The notes beneath the pieces were generated by a model. That model saw nothing but the letters and a program-made list of their open reading frames with translations. It was not told the origin of the DNA and searched no databases. Of a stretch of 33,863 nucleotides of DNA, positions 17,314 through 25,992 are shown piece after piece. This DNA comes from an uncultured Bacteroidales bacterium (GTDB lineage: Bacteria > Bacteroidota > Bacteroidia > Bacteroidales > P3), in contig CAMXAS010000003.1 of the NCBI GenBank assembly GCA_947179195.1, positions 1 through 33,863 of the forward strand, in the 5' to 3' direction. The position numbers and the translations under genes are program-made. The number at the start of each line of letters is the position of its first letter. Within the stretch, counting starts at the first letter, position 1.

Positions 17314-18309
17314 TTAGGGCACTTCTACCGTATTGAGGATTTCGTTCAGGATATCCTCCGAGTGGATGTTTTCGGCTTCGGCTTCATAGGTCAGGCCGAT
17401 GCGGTGGCGCATGACGTCGAAGCAGACGGCGCGGATATCTTCCGGAATGACGTAGCCGCGGTGTTTGAGGAACGCATAGGCTTTACCGGCCAAGGCCAGG
17501 TTGATGCTGGCACGCGGTGAGGCCCCGTAAGCGATCAGCGGTGCGAATTTTTCCAGATGATAGCGGTCGGGATAACGCGTGGCGAACACGATATCCGTGA
17601 TATAGTTCTCGATTTTCTCGTCGGCGTACACCTCTTTCACGAGCGCGCGGGCCTTCCGGATGGTCTCGACCGAAACCACCGGGTTGATTTGCGGCTTCTC
17701 CTGGCCGATGTTCTGCCGGATGATTAGTTTCTCTTCCTCCTTGCTCGGGTAGCCGATGACGACCTTGAGCATGAAACGGTCCACCTGCGCTTCGGGTAGC
17801 GGATACGTGCCTTCCTGTTCGATGGGGTTCTGCGTGGCCAATACGAGGAACGGGTCGTCCAGCGGGAACGTCTCCTCACCGATGGTTACCTGGCGTTCCT
17901 GCATGGCTTCCAGCAGCGCGCTCTGCACCTTGGCCGGCGCACGGTTGATTTCATCGGCCAACACGAAGTTGGCGAAAACGGGGCCCTTCCGGCTTACGAA
18001 ACGCTCGTCCTTCTGGCTGTAAATCTGCGTGCCGATGACGTCGGCCGGCAACAGGTCGGGCGTGAACTGGATGCGGCTGAAGTTGGCGTCGATGGCCTGC
18101 GCCAGCGTTTTGATGGCCAACGTCTTGGCCAAGCCCGGCACGCCTTCGAGCAGGATATGGCCGTTGGCCAGCAGGCCGATCAGCAGGCGTTCCACCATGG
18201 CTTTCTGCCCCACGATGTTCTTGTTCATTTCCAATGTGAGCAAATCCAAAAAGGCGCTTCCTTTTTCGATTTTCTCGTTGAGTTCTTTGATGTCTATAGG
18301 CTCTGCCAT
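17314..18309 (-). CDS. MoxR-family AAA+ ATPase
   Basis: IVGQKAMVERLLIGLLANGHILLEGVPGLAKTLAIKTLAQAI (Walker A), FTPDLLPADVIGT, GPVFANFVLADEINRAPAKVQSALLEAMQE (Walker B), LATQNPIEQEGTYPLPEAQVDRF. Confidence 0.95.
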   Translation of the reverse strand: MAEPIDIKELNEKIEKGSAFLDLLTLEMNKNIVGQKAMVERLLIGLLANGHILLEGVPGLAKTLAIKTLAQAIDANFSRIQFTPDLLPADVIGTQIYSQKDERFVSRKGPVFANFVLADEINRAPAKVQSALLEAMQERQVTIGEETFPLDDPFLVLATQNPIEQEGTYPLPEAQVDRFMLKVVIGYPSKEEEKLIIRQNIGQEKPQINPVVSVETIRKARALVKEVYADEKIENYITDIVFATRYPDRYHLEKFAPLIAYGASPRASINLALAGKAYAFLKHRGYVIPEDIRAVCFDVMRHRIGLTYEAEAENIHSEDILNEILNTVEVP

Positions 18310-18354
18310 AAATGTAGGATTTTAGTCGGGGTGAACCGACTGTTTTACGGAATG

Positions 18355-18362
18355 CAAATATA
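18355..18362 (-). promoter_or_regulatory. Candidate Bacteroidetes -7 element (TATATTTG) for the moxR-bat operon
   Basis: Minus strand TATATTTG matches TAnnTTTG, ~46 nt upstream of the moxR start; no clear TTTG -33 box. Confidence 0.55.
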
Positions 18363-18499
18363 AAGAAAAGCCCGGTCGCGACCGCGTCGGAAATGTTAAA
18401 AAATGTTAATAAAAACAAGCGTCTCAAACACTTGATTATTTAACAAAAATCTGTTGAAAACCGCCGTCTTTGATTGTGAAATTTGGCAGGGGGATTTCT

Positions 18500-18507
18500 T
18501 ATTTTTG
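18500..18507 (+). promoter_or_regulatory. Candidate -7 element (TATTTTTG) for ruvX
   Basis: TATTTTTG ~26 nt upstream of ATG 18533; a TTTG at 18482-18485 lies upstream but with a short (14-nt) spacer. Confidence 0.5.
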
Positions 18508-18532
18508 TAAAATTTAGCAAACGTGCGTTGAA

Positions 18533-18946
18533 ATGGGTCGGATATTAGCCATCGATTACGGTCAGAAACGTTGCGGGCTCGCCGTGACGGATCCGCTCAA
18601 ACTCATCGCCCATGCGCTGGAAACGGTGCCGACGGCCAATTTGGACGCCTATCTCGCCGACTACCTGCGGCGCGAGGAGGTCGAAACCGTGGTGGTGGGC
18701 TTGCCGTTGCAGATGGACGCGACGCCCTCCGAGAGCACGCGCTATATCGAGCCTTTCGTCAAACGTTTCAGGAAACAGTATCCGCAGATTCCGGTGGAAC
18801 GCGTCGATGAGCGGTTTACGTCCAAAATGGCGTTTCAGACGATGCTGGACGCCGGCCTCAAAAAGAAGAAACGGCAGGACAAAGGCTTGGTCGATGCGCT
18901 CAGCGCCACGCTGATATTACAGACCTATATGCAAAAACGAGTTTAG
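18533..18946 (+). CDS. ruvX: Holliday junction resolvase RuvX/YqgF family
   Basis: MGRILAIDYGQKRCGLAVTDPLKLIA, VVVGLPLQMDATPSEST, VERVDERFTSKMA. Confidence 0.93.
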   Translation: MGRILAIDYGQKRCGLAVTDPLKLIAHALETVPTANLDAYLADYLRREEVETVVVGLPLQMDATPSESTRYIEPFVKRFRKQYPQIPVERVDERFTSKMAFQTMLDAGLKKKKRQDKGLVDALSATLILQTYMQKRV

Positions 18947-18949
18947 ATT

Positions 18950-19543
18950 ATGATATATCCGATTGTTCCTTACGGTCAACCCGTATTGCGCAAGCAGGCG
19001 GCGGAAGTGCCGGCCGATTATCCGGATTTGCCCCGCCTCGTGGCCGATATGTTCGAGACGATGGCGGAAGCCGGTGGCGTCGGTTTGGCCGCGCCGCAGA
19101 TAGACCTTTCCCTGCGGCTGTTCGTCGTGGACATCCCGCCCATCGAGTTGGAAAGCGGCCCTTCGGCCGGCGTCAAGACACCCGCCGAGCCGTTCCGCAA
19201 GGCGTTCGTCAACCCGCAGCTGTTGTCGGAAGAGGGCGAGCCCTGGGGCTTTGACGAAGGCTGTCTGAGTTTCCCCGGCCTTTACGAGGAAGTCTATCGC
19301 AAGCCGGTGATACACGTGCGTTATCAGGACGAGCGATTTCAATGGCACGAGGAAACCTACGACGGTTATGTGGCGCGCGTGTTCCAGCACGAATACGACC
19401 ATATCGAGGGGCGGGTTTTCGTTGACCATCTGAGTACGTTGCGTCGGGCGATGTTGAAGAAACGGCTCGACCGCATCGCGCATGGGGACGTGCGGGTGGA
19501 TTACCGTATGAAATGGGGCGTAGCAAAGAAAAAGAAATCATGA
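18950..19543 (+). CDS. def: peptide deformylase
   Basis: GGVGLAAPQIDLSLRLFVVD, DEGCLSFPGLYEEVYR, VFQHEYDHIEGRVFVD. Confidence 0.95.
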   Translation: MIYPIVPYGQPVLRKQAAEVPADYPDLPRLVADMFETMAEAGGVGLAAPQIDLSLRLFVVDIPPIELESGPSAGVKTPAEPFRKAFVNPQLLSEEGEPWGFDEGCLSFPGLYEEVYRKPVIHVRYQDERFQWHEETYDGYVARVFQHEYDHIEGRVFVDHLSTLRRAMLKKRLDRIAHGDVRVDYRMKWGVAKKKKS

Positions 19544-22500
19544 GGAAGTTTTTAAAAAACAGCCTGGCCGTAGGCTTTTTCATCGGGCTGCTCTGTCTGG
19601 GCGCGGGCAGCGGCTTGCGGGCGCAGAACACGGCGTTTTATGACCAGCCGGAGGCGATGTTCCGCGATGCGTTTGAATTGTACGCCAAGGCCAAGTATGC
19701 GTCGGCCCGCAAGCAATTCATGCGGGTGTCGCAGAAAATGGCGGGCCGCACGGCCCCCGAAGACGATTTCTACCGGAGCGAGTCGGACTTTTATGCGGCC
19801 GTGTCCGGGGCGCGGCTCTATCACCGCAACGCGCAGGTCGATTTGCAGCGTTTCATCGAAACCTATCCGATGAGCAACCACATACAGCAGGCCTGGCGCG
19901 AGATGGGCGACTATCTGTATCACTACAAGCAGTATGCGGAAGCCTACGAGGCCTATTCGCACGTTTCGGTCGATGACCTGACGCCCGAAGAACTGGAGGC
20001 CTTCCGCTTCCATGTCGGTTACGCCGCTTTCAGCGGCAAGCGGTACGACGAGGCCAAACTCAACTTCGCCCCGCTGATTGAATCCACCGGCAAATACCGC
20101 ATCGTGGCCGGCTATTACTACGCCTATATCCTCTATATGGAGGGCAAGTATCAGAACGCCCTCAACGAATTCGCGAAGATTCAGGACGACCCGACGTTCA
20201 AGACGCTGGTGCCGTTTTACGTGCAGCAGATTTACTATATGCAGGGCCGTTACAAGGATGTCGTCGATATGGCGGAGACGCTCATGGCCTCGGCCTCGTC
20301 CAAGCGTCAGCCCGAGGTGGCGCGTTTGGTCGGCGAATCGTATTACCAGCTCGGCGACTACGACCGGGCGTTGCCCTATATGCAGTTCTATTTCGACCGC
20401 TCGGCCCAGCGTCCGGACAAGGATGGCGACTATATCCTGGGCTACATTTATTATAAACGTCAGGTCTATGATACGGCTTCGCATTATTTCCTGCGCGTGT
20501 TGAGCGTGGATAAGGACAGCGAACTGGCGCAGAGCGCGTATTACCATTTGGCTTATTGCTACGTACAGCGCGGGCAGAAGAAGTTTGCGATGGATGCGTT
20601 CCGCGACGCTTCCCGTTTGAAATTCAATCCGGTCGTGCAGGAAGACGCGATGTATCACTATGCGCAACTGAGTTACGAATTGGGCTTGGCTCCCTACAAG
20701 GAGTCGGTCACGGTCTTTACCGACTTCCTCGAAGCCTATCCGCAGTCGGCCTACAGCCGCAAGATTTACGAATATATGCTGAGCGCGTACAGCCGCAACC
20801 GCCATTACGCGGAGGCCCTGGCCGCCATCGAGAAGTTGCAGCCGTTGTCTTACGAGTTGAAGCAGGCCAAGCAGAACCTGCTGTTCAACCGCGGCATGGA
20901 AGCGTTCCGTAGCCGCAAATACCCGTTGGCCGATACGTCTTTCGTGACGGCGGCGCAGGTGTTGCCCGACGAAGCGCTGGCGGCCCGCGCGATGTTTTGG
21001 GCGGGCGAGAGCGCGTGGCAACTGGACGAGGCGGATACGGCCCTGACGCGCTACGAGGCGTTCGCGGCGCGGCCGGAAGCCGTTTCGACGCCCGAATACG
21101 CCATGGTGTATTACAATCTCGGCTATCTCTATATGGACCGCGTGCGTTACGAACAGGCGCTGTCGCAGTGGGAGCGCTTTTTCGCCGTCTGCCGCGCCGC
21201 CGACACGGCCTATCTGACCGACGCCTACCTGCGGGCGGGCGACTGCGAGTTCATGCTGCGGCATTTCGACAAGGCCGAAGCCTATTACACGAAAGTCATC
21301 GACAAAGGGCGCGAGCCCTTGGATTACGCCCTTTACCAACGGGCGCTCTGCGAAGGCGCGCAGGGACGTTACCAAGAAAAGGTGGACGGCTTGCTGGGCC
21401 TCATTGAGAATTATCCGCGCACCGCCTATATGTCGATGGCCATCAACGAGTTGGCGGCCACCTATTTGGTGCTGGAACAGAACGACAAGGCGCTGATGTA
21501 TTACCGGCAGCTCTACGAGGGCTATCCGCGTCAAGCCTTGGCGCGTGTGGCGCTTTTGAAAATCGGCATGATTTATTTCAATATGGGCGAGTCGGCGCGC
21601 GCGTTGGAGAATTTCAAGCGGCTCAACGCCGAGTATCCGGCCTCCACCGAGGCGCGGCAGGCCTTGGTCAACATCCGCAATATCTATATGATGATGAACC
21701 GCGTGGACGAGTTCTTCACCTATGTCAAGCAACTGCCCTATGCGGTCAAGATAGAGGAGGGCGAAAAAGACTCCATTACGTATTTGGCCTTGGAGAACCG
21801 CTATATGGAAGGCGATTGCGAGGCGGCGGTCAAGGGCTTCGAGCAATATTTGCAGGATTTCCCGCAGGGCTATTTCATTACGCCGGCATGGTTCTATCTC
21901 GGCGAATGCGCGTATCGGCAAGGGCAGGACAGTGTGGCGGAAACGGCTTACGCGAAAGTGGCGCAGTTGCCGGCCTGCGAGTTTACCGAAAAGGCCGTGC
22001 AGCGTGCGGCCGCCCTCAGCTACGCCCGTGGCGACTATGCGACGGCTTTGCGGTTCTACAAACAGATGGTGGCCTTGCAGAACCCGTCTTTGGAAAACGA
22101 AGCCCTGATGGGGCGGTTGCGTTGTTTCTACCGTCTCGGACAGGACAAAAATACGGAGGAAGCCGCGATTTCCTATCTGCGGCGGGAAGGCATGGCGGCG
22201 GCCGACCGTCAGGAAGCCATGCTGTATGCGGCCCGTGTCGCGGTCAAGAAAGGCGATGCCGCCCTGGCCAACCGGATGTATAACGATTTGCTGAACGCGG
22301 CCGACCCGAACATTCAGGCCGAGGCGCGCTACTATATGATAGAGCGGCGCGTGAAGGAAGGTGACTACAATATGGCCGAACAGTTGATTTTCGACTATAT
22401 CGCGGACGCGCCGGCCGAGGAATACTATCTGGCCAAGGTCTATATGCTTTGGGCCGATATTTACGAGCACAAGGGCAATGTATTGCAAGCCAAGCAGACG

Positions 22501-22671
22501 TTGCAGAGCATCATCGACCACTACGAGGGCGACGATTTGGTGACCGTCGCGCGGCAGAAATACGCGGCCATCGAGGCCGTGGAGCAGGCCGAACGTGAAC
22601 TGGAGGAACGGGAACGTGCCGAACGCTACCGTTATGCGGAGGAAGAGGAAATTGTAATCCCTGAAATGTAA
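19540..22671 (+). CDS. large TPR-repeat protein with N-terminal signal peptide
   Basis: Signal-like MRKFLKNSLAVGFFIGLLCLGAGSGLRAQ followed by ~1000 aa of TPR-like helical repeats (YHLAYCYVQRGQKKFAMDAFRDA, YYNLGYLYMDRVRYEQALSQWERFF). Start overlaps the def stop (ATGA). Confidence 0.88.
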   Translation: MRKFLKNSLAVGFFIGLLCLGAGSGLRAQNTAFYDQPEAMFRDAFELYAKAKYASARKQFMRVSQKMAGRTAPEDDFYRSESDFYAAVSGARLYHRNAQVDLQRFIETYPMSNHIQQAWREMGDYLYHYKQYAEAYEAYSHVSVDDLTPEELEAFRFHVGYAAFSGKRYDEAKLNFAPLIESTGKYRIVAGYYYAYILYMEGKYQNALNEFAKIQDDPTFKTLVPFYVQQIYYMQGRYKDVVDMAETLMASASSKRQPEVARLVGESYYQLGDYDRALPYMQFYFDRSAQRPDKDGDYILGYIYYKRQVYDTASHYFLRVLSVDKDSELAQSAYYHLAYCYVQRGQKKFAMDAFRDASRLKFNPVVQEDAMYHYAQLSYELGLAPYKESVTVFTDFLEAYPQSAYSRKIYEYMLSAYSRNRHYAEALAAIEKLQPLSYELKQAKQNLLFNRGMEAFRSRKYPLADTSFVTAAQVLPDEALAARAMFWAGESAWQLDEADTALTRYEAFAARPEAVSTPEYAMVYYNLGYLYMDRVRYEQALSQWERFFAVCRAADTAYLTDAYLRAGDCEFMLRHFDKAEAYYTKVIDKGREPLDYALYQRALCEGAQGRYQEKVDGLLGLIENYPRTAYMSMAINELAATYLVLEQNDKALMYYRQLYEGYPRQALARVALLKIGMIYFNMGESARALENFKRLNAEYPASTEARQALVNIRNIYMMMNRVDEFFTYVKQLPYAVKIEEGEKDSITYLALENRYMEGDCEAAVKGFEQYLQDFPQGYFITPAWFYLGECAYRQGQDSVAETAYAKVAQLPACEFTEKAVQRAAALSYARGDYATALRFYKQMVALQNPSLENEALMGRLRCFYRLGQDKNTEEAAISYLRREGMAAADRQEAMLYAARVAVKKGDAALANRMYNDLLNAADPNIQAEARYYMIERRVKEGDYNMAEQLIFDYIADAPAEEYYLAKVYMLWADIYEHKGNVLQAKQTLQSIIDHYEGDDLVTVARQKYAAIEAVEQAERELEERERAERYRYAEEEEIVIPEM

Positions 22672-22675
22672 AGCC

Positions 22676-24433
22676 ATGAGCAAGATATCATTCATCATAC
22701 CCCTTGGGTTGGCCGGCATGCTGGCGGTTCCGGCGGCCCAGGCGCAGACGGCGGACGACCAACCGTATCAGGAACGGGTGGTGGTCGTGGCGCCCTACCA
22801 ACCCATGTTGGACGTCGTGCGCAAACCGCTTTTGCAGCCGGAGGTGCCGGCCGATACGACGCACCGTATCGATACGGCCGTTTACGAAATCATTTCCCGG
22901 CCCGTGCAGACGACCTATCCGGTGGAGAACATCAAGCCGGCCAAGGTGGCGGGCGAACCCGTGGAACGCTTGTTCAACCAGCATCTCAAAATCGGGTTCG
23001 GCAACCATCTTTCGCCCTTGGCCGAGGCCTATGTCGCGATGGGGCGTTCGCAACAATACGGGGTGGCCGCCTCCTACAAGCATCATTCGGCCTATGGCAA
23101 TATCAAGGATTACAGCCAGTTCAAGACCGACCACTCCTACAACGAAGGCGATTTGTCGGGCGAGATTTTCGCCAAGAAATTCCGGGTGCGGCTCGAATTG
23201 GATTACCGTCAGACCAAAGTCAACGCCTATGGCATCCGCGACGGGCTTTACGATACCATCGTCAATTTGTTGGCGATGAATGAGGATTTCCGCAAGATTT
23301 ACCGCGACCAGCCCGTGCGTTGGTTTCAGAATATGGACGGCCGCCTGTCGATAACCGACCGCGCGACCGACCCGAACGACTGGCGTTACGATGCAGGCCT
23401 CTATTACGACTTCGGGCGGAACAACTGGCACGGCGTGGAGAACATCATCGAGGCCGACGGCGGTTTCTCCAAGCGGGTGGCGCAGAAATCCGATTACGTT
23501 GACCGTTTGGATATCAGGGCGCGCGTTTTCTTCGGCGACTATCTGCACCGTACGCATCAGGACGACCCGGTCGATAATGCGTTCCACCTGCGTTTGGAAC
23601 CGACCGTGTCTTACCATTACGACATTTGGGATTTGGATGCAGGCTTGTGCTTCCATGTATTCGGCGACAGCCGCGACGGCAACAAGTTCCAGTTCAACCC
23701 GCGCGTGCGCTTTAACGTGCAGGCCGTGCCGGATATCCTGAGCCTGTATGTGGGCGTGGATGGCCATGTGAAGCGCAATACGATTCAGTTTATTTCGGAC
23801 ATCAACCCGTTCCTGCACCCGTTCGATGTCGAGGATTTGGCTTTTTCGCGCGACAAACTGTATGTCTATCTCGGTGTCAAGAGCAATTTGACGCGGGAAA
23901 TAGACTTCGCGTTGACGGCGTCCACGCATTGGTTGGGCAACCAGATGAGTTTCGATTATTACTATTATCCGTACCAACAGAGTGTGGCGGGGGAGGCTTT
24001 GGTCGGCTATAACGATTTCAAGCCGCTCTATACCGAAAAGGTCTTTCAGTTCCAACTCAAGGGCGAATTGAACCTGCATTGGGACGACCGCATCCTGGCG
24101 CACGTGGAGGCCGAATACAACTATTACAACCAAGCCTTGCTCTATACGCCGGCTTTCAGGGGCGGGGTCATGTTCCGCTACGACATCGGGCATAAGTTCA
24201 TCGTCACGTCCGAAATCGCCGGTTATACGAATATGAAGGCCCACGACCATTTCGGCCGGGAGGTAACGCTCAAGGGCGGCTTCGATTGGAGCGCGGGCTT
24301 GGAATACCGCTTCTTCAAGCGTTGGTCGGCCTTCGTCAATCTGAACAACCTGATAGCCTACCGTTATTACCGTTGGTACGACTATCCCACCTATCGGTTC
24401 AACGTCATGGCAGGTATCACGTTTTCATTCTAA
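22676..24433 (+). CDS. putative outer-membrane beta-barrel (TonB-dependent-receptor-like) protein
   Basis: Signal peptide (MSKISFIIPLGLAGMLAVPAAQAQ), alternating beta-strand patterns rich in aromatics, C-terminal strand NVMAGITFSF ending in Phe. Confidence 0.72.
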   Translation: MSKISFIIPLGLAGMLAVPAAQAQTADDQPYQERVVVVAPYQPMLDVVRKPLLQPEVPADTTHRIDTAVYEIISRPVQTTYPVENIKPAKVAGEPVERLFNQHLKIGFGNHLSPLAEAYVAMGRSQQYGVAASYKHHSAYGNIKDYSQFKTDHSYNEGDLSGEIFAKKFRVRLELDYRQTKVNAYGIRDGLYDTIVNLLAMNEDFRKIYRDQPVRWFQNMDGRLSITDRATDPNDWRYDAGLYYDFGRNNWHGVENIIEADGGFSKRVAQKSDYVDRLDIRARVFFGDYLHRTHQDDPVDNAFHLRLEPTVSYHYDIWDLDAGLCFHVFGDSRDGNKFQFNPRVRFNVQAVPDILSLYVGVDGHVKRNTIQFISDINPFLHPFDVEDLAFSRDKLYVYLGVKSNLTREIDFALTASTHWLGNQMSFDYYYYPYQQSVAGEALVGYNDFKPLYTEKVFQFQLKGELNLHWDDRILAHVEAEYNYYNQALLYTPAFRGGVMFRYDIGHKFIVTSEIAGYTNMKAHDHFGREVTLKGGFDWSAGLEYRFFKRWSAFVNLNNLIAYRYYRWYDYPTYRFNVMAGITFSF

Positions 24434-24451
24434 CCCTCAATACGCAAGGTC

Positions 24452-25240
24452 ATGGAGATTTGCCGGGATTTGGAACAGTGGCGGCCGGTCCGCAACGCGG
24501 TCGTGACCGTCGGCTCCTACGACGGCGTGCACCGTGCGCACCGCTCCATCATCGATTTGCTGAACCGGCATGCCGAGGCCGAGGGCGGGGAGAGCGTCTT
24601 GATAACGTTCAGCCCGCATCCGCGCTTGGTTTTGCAGGGCGAGGAGGCGTTCAGGAAGAATTTCAGGCTGTTGACCACCGAACAGGAAAAAGAGGAATTG
24701 TTGGCGGCGGCCGGCCTGCGGAACCTGTTGGTCCTGCATTTCGACGAGGCTTTCGCCGCCATGCCCGCCGAACGCTTCGTGCGGGAAATCCTGGTGGAAC
24801 GCCTGCGGGTCAAACGCATGATTATCGGCTTCAACCATAACTTCGGGCACGACCGTCAGGGCGGCTACGAACAGATGGTGGCCTTGGGCGCGCAATACGG
24901 CTTTTCGGTGGAACGCTATCCCGAATATACGGTGGACGGCCAGGCGGTCAGTTCCTCACAGATACGTCGCCTGTTGCAGGCCGGCCGCGTGACGGAGGCC
25001 AACCACTTGCTGGGCTACGCCTATTTCATCAACGGGGCCTGGCATCAGGACGTGTTCGAAGCCTCCAGCAAATTCAAACTCCGTCCGGCGGCGGGGCATT
25101 ATCTGACGAAAGTCAAGGTCAACGGGCGCTACTATTATACGGTGGCCAAGATAGACGGGGACATCCGTCTGTCCGACCTGCCGTTTTTGCAAGAGGGCGA
25201 CCACATGAAGGTACGGTTTTTAAAGGAGATCAGTTTATGA
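24452..25240 (+). CDS. RibF-like FAD synthetase-family protein (nucleotidyltransferase domain with degenerate C-terminal flavokinase region)
   Basis: VVTVGSYDGVHRAHRSIIDLL, LITFSPHPRLVLQ, MIIGFNHNFGHDRQGG, VSSSQIRRLLQAGRVTEANHLLGYAY match the RibF N-terminal domain; C-terminal ~75 aa lack obvious riboflavin kinase motifs. Confidence 0.8.
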   Translation: MEICRDLEQWRPVRNAVVTVGSYDGVHRAHRSIIDLLNRHAEAEGGESVLITFSPHPRLVLQGEEAFRKNFRLLTTEQEKEELLAAAGLRNLLVLHFDEAFAAMPAERFVREILVERLRVKRMIIGFNHNFGHDRQGGYEQMVALGAQYGFSVERYPEYTVDGQAVSSSQIRRLLQAGRVTEANHLLGYAYFINGAWHQDVFEASSKFKLRPAAGHYLTKVKVNGRYYYTVAKIDGDIRLSDLPFLQEGDHMKVRFLKEISL

Positions 25241-25923
25241 GTACGGTCAAGGAAGAAATCATGGACAATCTGCGGCGGGTGGCCGCCGGTTTGCCGGCCG
25301 ACGTGCGTTTGGTGGCGGTATCCAAAACCAAGCCGATGGCGTATATCGAATGGGCTTACGAGGCCGGGCAGCGCGTGTTCGGCGAGAACAAGGCCTTGGA
25401 ACTGCGCGACAAATATATGGCCTTGCCGAAAGACATCCAGTGGCATTTCATCGGTCATTTGCAGACCAATAAAATCAAATACATCGCGCCCTTCGTATCG
25501 CTGATTCACAGCATCGACAGCCTGGAACTGCTGGAAGCCGTCGATAAACAGGCGCAGAAGCACAAACGCGTCATCCCTTGTCTGTTGCAATTCCATATCG
25601 CGGCCGAGGAAACCAAATTCGGCCTGAGCTTCGAGGAAGCCGAGGCCCTGTTGCAGAGCGAACGCTATGCGGCCTTGAAACACGTCCGTATCGACGGCGT
25701 CATGGGCATGGGCACGTTTACCGATAATCAGGAACAGGTGCGGGGCGAGTTCGCGCGGCTGAAACAGTATTTCGACGCCTTGAAGGCGCGTTATTTCGCC
25801 GCGGCCGACCATTTCAAGGAACTTTCGATGGGGATGAGCGAAGACTACCCGCTGGCGATAGAAGCGGGCAGCACGCTCGTGCGCGTCGGCAGCAAGATTT
25901 TCGGCGCACGGGTGTATGCCTGA
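25237..25923 (+). CDS. YggS-family PLP-binding protein (PLP homeostasis)
   Basis: VRLVAVSKTKPMAYIEWAYEAGQRVFGENKALEL, IQWHFIGHLQTNKIKYI, LSMGMSEDYPLAIEAGSTLVRVGSKIFG. Overlaps the previous stop (ATGA). Confidence 0.93.
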   Translation: MSTVKEEIMDNLRRVAAGLPADVRLVAVSKTKPMAYIEWAYEAGQRVFGENKALELRDKYMALPKDIQWHFIGHLQTNKIKYIAPFVSLIHSIDSLELLEAVDKQAQKHKRVIPCLLQFHIAAEETKFGLSFEEAEALLQSERYAALKHVRIDGVMGMGTFTDNQEQVRGEFARLKQYFDALKARYFAAADHFKELSMGMSEDYPLAIEAGSTLVRVGSKIFGARVYA

Positions 25924-25941
25924 GGCGAGATGGTTTAATAA

Positions 25942-25970
25942 AAAAAGCCGTCCCATCGGGACGGCTTTTT
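25942..25970. terminator. Bidirectional Rho-independent terminator
   Basis: AAAAAGCCGTCCC-ATC-GGGACGGCTTTTT: 13-bp perfect inverted repeat with flanking A/T tracts between convergent yggS (+) and the OTC gene (-). Confidence 0.95.
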
Positions 25971-25992
25971 CGTTATAAGGCGGGAGGCCGGC

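Noticed and set aside
18392-18412. Short AT-rich direct repeat (aaatgttaaaaaatgttaat) between moxR and ruvX
   Set aside because: Two short AT-rich copies only; likely compositional, not a CRISPR or iteron array.
19552-22719. 1055-aa ORF on the minus strand opposite the TPR gene
   Set aside because: Codon-register mirror of a clearly coding gene; no recognisable domain, biased composition; explained by absence of TTA/CTA/TCA codons in the sense gene.
22688-24250. 520-aa minus-strand ORF opposite the beta-barrel gene
   Set aside because: Codon-aligned antisense artefact without identifiable domains.
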